Assembly (NCBI GenBank): GCA_009777135.1
Contig: WRMM01000007.1
Coordinates: forward strand, 1-17,324
Length of the DNA stretch: 17,324 bases
DNA from: Candidatus Fibrimonadales bacterium
GTDB taxonomy: Bacteria > Fibrobacterota > Fibrobacteria > Fibrobacterales > Fibrobacteraceae
Reading direction: 5' to 3'
Shown here: positions 14,343-17,324 of the stretch, one piece after another
Layout: the number at the start of each line of letters is the position of its first letter
Numbering within the stretch: position 1 is the first letter of the stretch
Made by a program: the position numbers and the translations under genes
The notes under the pieces: generated by a model
What the model was told of the DNA's origin: nothing
Seen by the model: only the letters and a program-made list of their open reading frames with translations
Databases searched by the model: none

Positions 14343-14708
14343 TCACATGGACTTTACGTCTATTTCTACGCCAGATGGAATGTCTATTTTAGACAAAGCA
14401 TCCGTTGCTTGCGGTGAAAGACTGTACATGTCAATTAATCTTTTATGTGTTCTGGATTCAAACTGCTCGCGAGAGGTTTTATCTACGTGCGGCCCGCGCA
14501 AAACTGTGTATTTTTGAATTTTTACGGGCAGCGGTATGGGACCTGATACTCTGGCGCCCATATCTCTCGCTATTTTTACCAATTTTGAAGATACTTGGTC
14601 TAGCAAACGATGGTCAAAAGAGCAAAGGCGAAAGCGAACAGGCTTTTCTCTTCGAATTGCGCCTTGCACTTTTCCTTTGCGAACAGATTTTTCTGAAACA
14701 GTAGACAC
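14343..14708 (-). CDS. rpsJ: 30S ribosomal protein uS10 (NusE) with N-terminal extension
   Basis: Head protein that also acts with NusB as antitermination factor NusE. 121 residues against about 102. The core starts near residue 24: VRFRLCSFDHRLLDQ, RVSGPIPLPVKIQKYTVLRG, HVDKTSREQFESRTHKRLID, and it ends DIPSGVEIDVKSM. Residues 1-22 are a basic extension (SEKSVRKGKVQGAIRREK). The start is GTG at 14706-14708, with GAGG 8 nt upstream. A second GTG at codon 14 has AAGGA close upstream, so a shorter form cannot be excluded. Confidence 0.96.
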   Translation of the reverse strand: MSTVSEKSVRKGKVQGAIRREKPVRFRLCSFDHRLLDQVSSKLVKIARDMGARVSGPIPLPVKIQKYTVLRGPHVDKTSREQFESRTHKRLIDMYSLSPQATDALSKIDIPSGVEIDVKSM

Positions 14709-14720
14709 TAATTTAACCTC

Positions 14721-15908
14721 TTATTTAATAACTTCTACAACAGCGCCCGCGCCAACCGTTCTTCCGCCCTCGCGGATAGCGAAGCGCAGGTCCTTGTCCA
14801 TGGCAACGGCGGAGATTAGCTCAACCTCAATGCCGATATTGTCACCGGGCATAACAAGCTCTACGCCCTCGGGCAATTTGATAGAACCAGTAACGTCCGT
14901 GGTGCGGAAGTAGAACTGAGGACGGTAGCCGTCCGCGAAATTCGTGTGGCGGCCACCCTCTTCCTTGGTCAAGACATAAATCTGAGCCTTGAAATTGGTG
15001 TGGGGGCTGATGGAGCCGGGAGCAGCAAGAACCTGACCGCGCTCAACATCAGTCTTCTCTGCGCCGCGGAGGAGCAAGCCGACATTGTCGCCTGCCTGGG
15101 CGTCGTCAAGAAGCTTGCGGAACATTTCAACGCCGGTGACGGTGAACTCTTTGGTGTCCCCGAAGCCGACGCGCTGAATCTTGTCGCCTACGGCAACCTT
15201 GCCGCGCTCTATCCTGCCCGTGGCGACAGTGCCACGGCCAGAGATGGAGAAAACATCTTCGATTGGCATGAGGAAGGGACGGTCAACATCGCGCTTGGGG
15301 AGCGGGATGAACTCGTCGCAGGCCTTCATAAGTTCCATGACTCCTTCGGTGTATTTGGCGTCGCCCTCGAGAGCCTTGAGCGCGGAGCCTTTGACTATGG
15401 GGGTGTCGTCGCCGGGAAATTCGTATTTGGAGAGCAATTCGCGTATGTCCATCTCGACCAGCTCGAGCAATTCTTCTTCGCCTGCCATCATGTCCACCTT
15501 GTTCATGAACACGACTATTGCTGGCACGCCCACCTGTCGGGCAAGCAGTATGTGCTCTCTTGTCTGTGGCATTGGCCCGTCGGTGGCGGACACCACGAGG
15601 ATTGCGCCGTCCATCTGGGCGGCTCCTGTAATCATATTTTTGACATAGTCTGCGTGGCCTGGGCAGTCCACATGCGCATAGTGCCGGTTCTCGGTCTCGT
15701 ATTCGACATGCGAAGTGTTGATGGTGATGCCTCGCGCCTTTTCTTCTGGGGCGTTGTCAATCTCGTCGTATTTCTTTGCCGAGCCGAGGCCTTTGGAGGC
15801 CAAAATTGTGCAGATGGCGGCCGTGAGGGTCGTTTTGCCGTGGTCAACATGACCGACGGTGCCGATATTGCAGTGAGGCTTGTTGCGCTCAAATTTCTGT
15901 TTTGCCAT
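14721..15908 (-). CDS. tuf: Elongation factor Tu
   Basis: GTPase that delivers aminoacyl-tRNA to the ribosome. 395 residues. G1 GHVDHGKT at 19-26; switch I RGITINTSHVEYET (59-72); G3 DCPGHADY at 81-88 with catalytic H85; G4 NKVD at 136-139; G5 GSALKAL. Domains 2 and 3 follow (FSISGRGTVATGRIERG; PQFYFRTTDVTGSI). GGAG lies 8 nt before ATG 15908. It is the first protein gene after three tRNA genes and 12 nt before rpsJ. Composition stands apart: a sample of 60 bases (15001-15060) is 60% GC, against 47% in a comparable rpsE stretch, with many GTC, GCC, ATC and AAG codons. Confidence 0.99.
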   Translation of the reverse strand: MAKQKFERNKPHCNIGTVGHVDHGKTTLTAAICTILASKGLGSAKKYDEIDNAPEEKARGITINTSHVEYETENRHYAHVDCPGHADYVKNMITGAAQMDGAILVVSATDGPMPQTREHILLARQVGVPAIVVFMNKVDMMAGEEELLELVEMDIRELLSKYEFPGDDTPIVKGSALKALEGDAKYTEGVMELMKACDEFIPLPKRDVDRPFLMPIEDVFSISGRGTVATGRIERGKVAVGDKIQRVGFGDTKEFTVTGVEMFRKLLDDAQAGDNVGLLLRGAEKTDVERGQVLAAPGSISPHTNFKAQIYVLTKEEGGRHTNFADGYRPQFYFRTTDVTGSIKLPEGVELVMPGDNIGIEVELISAVAMDKDLRFAIREGGRTVGAGAVVEVIK

Positions 15909-15938
15909 AGCTCATTCTCCAAACAAGTTACAATACTA

Positions 15939-15967
15939 TCCGGTTCGTTTTGGCAAAACGAGCCGGA
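15939..15967 (-). other. Stem-loop between tRNA-Thr(GGT) and tuf
   Basis: TCCGG (15939-15943) pairs with CCGGA (15963-15967) and TCGTTTT (15945-15951) with AAAACGA (15955-15961), with a 3-nt loop. One interior position is C-A in minus-strand RNA and G-U in plus-strand RNA. No U-tract follows on the minus strand, so a terminator is unlikely. A processing or stability element separating tRNA from tuf mRNA is a reasonable guess. Confidence 0.6.
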
Positions 15968-15980
15968 CCTTAAATTTTAA

Positions 15981-16052
<72 letters not shown>

Positions 16053-16055
16053 GGA

Positions 16056-16138
16056 TGGGTGGAAGTGGTTTCGAACCACTGTAGGCGTAAGCCAACGGAT
16101 TTACAGTCCGTCCCCTTTAACCACTCGGGCATCCACCC
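16056..16138 (-). tRNA. tRNA-Tyr (GTA)
   Basis: 83 nt, class II with a long variable arm (TGGCTTACGCCTAC). Anticodon stem ACGGA/TCCGT with loop CTGTAAA, so anticodon GTA. T-arm AGTGGTTCGAAACCACT; acceptor GGGTGGA pairs with TCCACCC; discriminator A; no encoded CCA. Middle gene of the Thr-Tyr-Thr trio. Confidence 0.97.
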
Positions 16139-16150
16139 AAAAACTCACTC

Positions 16151-16223
16151 AGCCGAAGATAGGACTTGAACCTACGACCGGCTGATTACAAATCAGCTGC
16201 TCTACCAGCTGAGCTACTTCGGC
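16151..16223 (-). tRNA. tRNA-Thr (TGT)
   Basis: 73 nt. Acceptor GCCGAAG pairs perfectly with CTTCGGC. D-arm AGCTCAGCTGGTAGAGC; anticodon stem GCTGA/TCAGC with loop TTTGTAA, so anticodon TGT. T-arm GTAGGTTCAAGTCCTAT; discriminator U; CCA not encoded. It is the first gene of the transcript, about 40 nt after the inferred start. Confidence 0.97.
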
Positions 16224-16270
16224 AGCTATTTTTTACCAAAATGCGCAGGGTTGTGCAAATTGGAGAATTA

Positions 16271-16299
16271 AATATAGAAAATAAAAAAGATTTTGTCAA
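16271..16299 (-). promoter_or_regulatory. Main promoter of the tRNA-tuf-ribosomal protein cluster
   Basis: Minus-strand TTGACA (16294-16299), 17 nt spacer, TATATT (16271-16276), with an inferred start near 16264, about 41 nt before tRNA-Thr(TGT). The flanks CCC before -35 and TA after -10 are identical to those of the promoter at 1412-1440. It is the only clear promoter I found for the whole cluster. Confidence 0.8.
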
Positions 16300-16312
16300 G
16301 GGTGTAAAGGCA

Positions 16313-16347
16313 TTTTTTTTACTTTTTTGCATTTTTTTGATTTTTTT
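16313..16347 (-). promoter_or_regulatory. Phased A-tracts upstream of the main promoter
   Basis: On the minus strand four A-tracts (16313-16320, 16323-16328, 16332-16338, 16341-16347) have centres 9-9.5 bp apart, about 52-80 bp upstream of the inferred start. This is the form of an UP element or intrinsically bent DNA. It also lies in the upstream region of the divergent rubrerythrin gene. Confidence 0.6.
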
Positions 16348-16407
16348 CTGTATTTCAATGAGGAATTTTACTATTTTTATCTTCATAAAAAACTTAGGAG
16401 ACCTATT

Positions 16408-16986
16408 ATGTCCAAAGATATTAAAGGAACGCAAACGGAGAAAAATTTGCTCACTGCGTTTGCAGGTGAATCACAGGCCCGTAATCGCTACACATTCTGG
16501 GCAGGCGTTGCCAGAAAGGAAGGCTTAATGCAAATAGCCTCCATTTTTGAAGAAACTGCCAACCAAGAAAAAGAACATGCAAAACGCTTTTGGAGCTTTT
16601 TGCAGGGTGGTTGTGTAGAAATAACTGCATCTTACCCTGCCGGCACCACAGGTTCAACACTGGAAAACCTAGAAGCTGCGGCAAACGGCGAAAACGAAGA
16701 ATGGAGCGATATTTACCCCAAATTTGCAAAAATCGCCAAAGAAGAAGGCTTTAGTGATGTTGCTACTTGTTTTGAACGCATTGCCGATGCAGAAAAACAG
16801 CACGAAAAACGCTACCGCGATTTATTCAACAACCTAAAAGACGGCAAGGTGTTCAAAAGAGACGGCAAAATTGTTTGGCGCTGCTTAAACTGCGGCTACC
16901 TACACGAAGCAACCGAAGCTCCAAAATTGTGCCCAGCATGCTTGCACCCGCAGGCCTATTTTGAAATTTTAGGCGAAAACTGGTAA
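16408..16986 (+). CDS. rbr: Rubrerythrin
   Basis: Non-haem di-iron peroxidase that reduces hydrogen peroxide in anaerobes. 192 residues. The ferritin-like domain carries the ligands E21, E54, H57, E95, E98, E129 and H132 (GESQA, EKEH, ENEE, EKQH). The C-terminal rubredoxin-like domain binds iron through C159, C162, C175 and C178 (CLNC, CPAC). ATG 16408 has AGGAG 7 nt upstream, so a longer upstream frame from 16327 is rejected. No strong promoter is visible; the best match is TTGTGC (16251-16256), 16 nt, TATAGA (16273-16278), which overlaps the divergent -10. purN begins 10 nt after its stop. Confidence 0.97.
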   Translation: MSKDIKGTQTEKNLLTAFAGESQARNRYTFWAGVARKEGLMQIASIFEETANQEKEHAKRFWSFLQGGCVEITASYPAGTTGSTLENLEAAANGENEEWSDIYPKFAKIAKEEGFSDVATCFERIADAEKQHEKRYRDLFNNLKDGKVFKRDGKIVWRCLNCGYLHEATEAPKLCPACLHPQAYFEILGENW

Positions 16987-16996
16987 AAAAAAGCCA

Positions 16997-17324
16997 ATGC
17001 TCAAATTCTCAATGCTTTCTGCCAAAACAGGCAGTAATTTTGAAGCTATTATGAAACGGATAGTTTCGGGAGAGCTAAACGCCAAGTGCATAAGCCTTGT
17101 AACATTTGCAGGCAGCAAAGTTGCAGAAGTTGCAAACAAATACGAAGTTCCAGTTCGTCTTATTGAAGGCGATAATCTACTTTCCATTTTGCAAAGCGAT
17201 TCCCCCGATTTGGTTGTTATGTCTGGTTACATGCGAAAAATTCCAGAAAGCGTTCTTGAGCATTTTGAAAACAAGATTATAAACATCCATCCGGCTCTTT
17301 TGCCTTCTTTTGGCGGAAAGGGCT
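16997..17324 (+). CDS. purN: Phosphoribosylglycinamide formyltransferase, 5' part (continues past window)
   Basis: Transfers formyl from 10-formyl-THF to GAR in purine synthesis. The first 109 codons are present. They show TGSNFEAI near residues 11-18 (phosphate-binding GSN), DLVVMSGYMRKI, and NIHPALLPSFGGKG at the edge, containing the catalytic Asn and His of the N-x-H-P motif. The loop before GSN reads SAKT where SGNG or SGRG is common. The ATG at 16997 is the only start between an upstream in-frame stop and the GSN motif. No Shine-Dalgarno is obvious (AAAAAAGCCA precedes it), so it may rely on coupling to rbr 10 nt upstream. FGGKG instead of the E. coli-type YPG occurs in several phyla. 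Confidence 0.93.
   Translation, partial: MLKFSMLSAKTGSNFEAIMKRIVSGELNAKCISLVTFAGSKVAEVANKYEVPVRLIEGDNLLSILQSDSPDLVVMSGYMRKIPESVLEHFENKIINIHPALLPSFGGKG

Noticed and set aside
15909..15938. Separate promoter just before tuf
   Set aside because: A TAGTAT-like -10 exists but no matching -35 at proper spacing; the region is better explained by the stem-loop and ribosome site.
14946..15980. Long plus-strand frame of 344 codons opposite tuf
   Set aside because: It mirrors tuf codon structure, has no ribosome site, resembles no family, and tuf is fully convincing on the other strand.
16313..16347. T-runs as a plus-strand terminator
   Set aside because: There is no GC-rich stem before them and no plus-strand gene upstream; spacing fits phased A-tracts instead.
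16327..16407. Upstream extension of rubrerythrin by 27 residues
   Set aside because: It encodes a Phe/Tyr-rich run across the T-tracts with no ribosome site, while ATG 16408 has AGGAG and matches the family start.

Overview
The window is a long ribosomal-protein locus read almost entirely on the minus strand. From right to left on that strand it holds: a promoter near 16271-16299; three tRNA genes, Thr(TGT), Tyr(GTA) and Thr(GGT); tuf; and an unbroken run of 28 genes from rpsJ to rplQ. This run joins the classical S10, spc and alpha operons. No gap inside it exceeds 28 nt, and many junctions overlap as ATGA or TAATG, so it is probably one transcript of about 14.7 kb feeding ribosome assembly, the Sec translocon (secY), initiation factor IF1 (infA) and the RNA polymerase alpha subunit (rpoA). 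Relative to common layouts, adk and map are absent between secY and infA, rpsD is absent between rpsK and rpoA, and fusA/rpsG/rpsL are absent upstream of tuf.

At the left, after a hairpin-rich region that probably ends the operon, a second minus-strand unit begins. It has a near-perfect sigma70-type promoter, a leader of about 126 nt with a hairpin, and a secreted Gly/Asn-rich repeat protein (beta-helix or adhesin-like). That gene runs off the left edge still open after 426 codons. At the right, divergent from the tRNA promoter, the plus strand carries rubrerythrin and the 5' part of purN.

Organism: a bacterium of moderate GC. Rubrerythrin points to an anaerobe or microaerobe. A signal peptide followed by passenger-type repeats suggests a diderm. 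Both clear promoters match TTGACA-N17-TATATT, which argues against Bacteroidota, whose primary promoters differ. The secreted protein style and the extended ribosomal proteins recall Fibrobacterota or related lineages, but that is an impression from memory and not shown here.

Most of the window is ordinary housekeeping DNA and I see no new defence, mobile or biosynthetic system. The points worth a second look are the tRNA-tuf-S10 fusion, the phased A-tracts behind the main promoter, the composition of tuf, extensions on several ribosomal proteins, the competing hairpins after rplQ, and the truncated secreted repeat protein.
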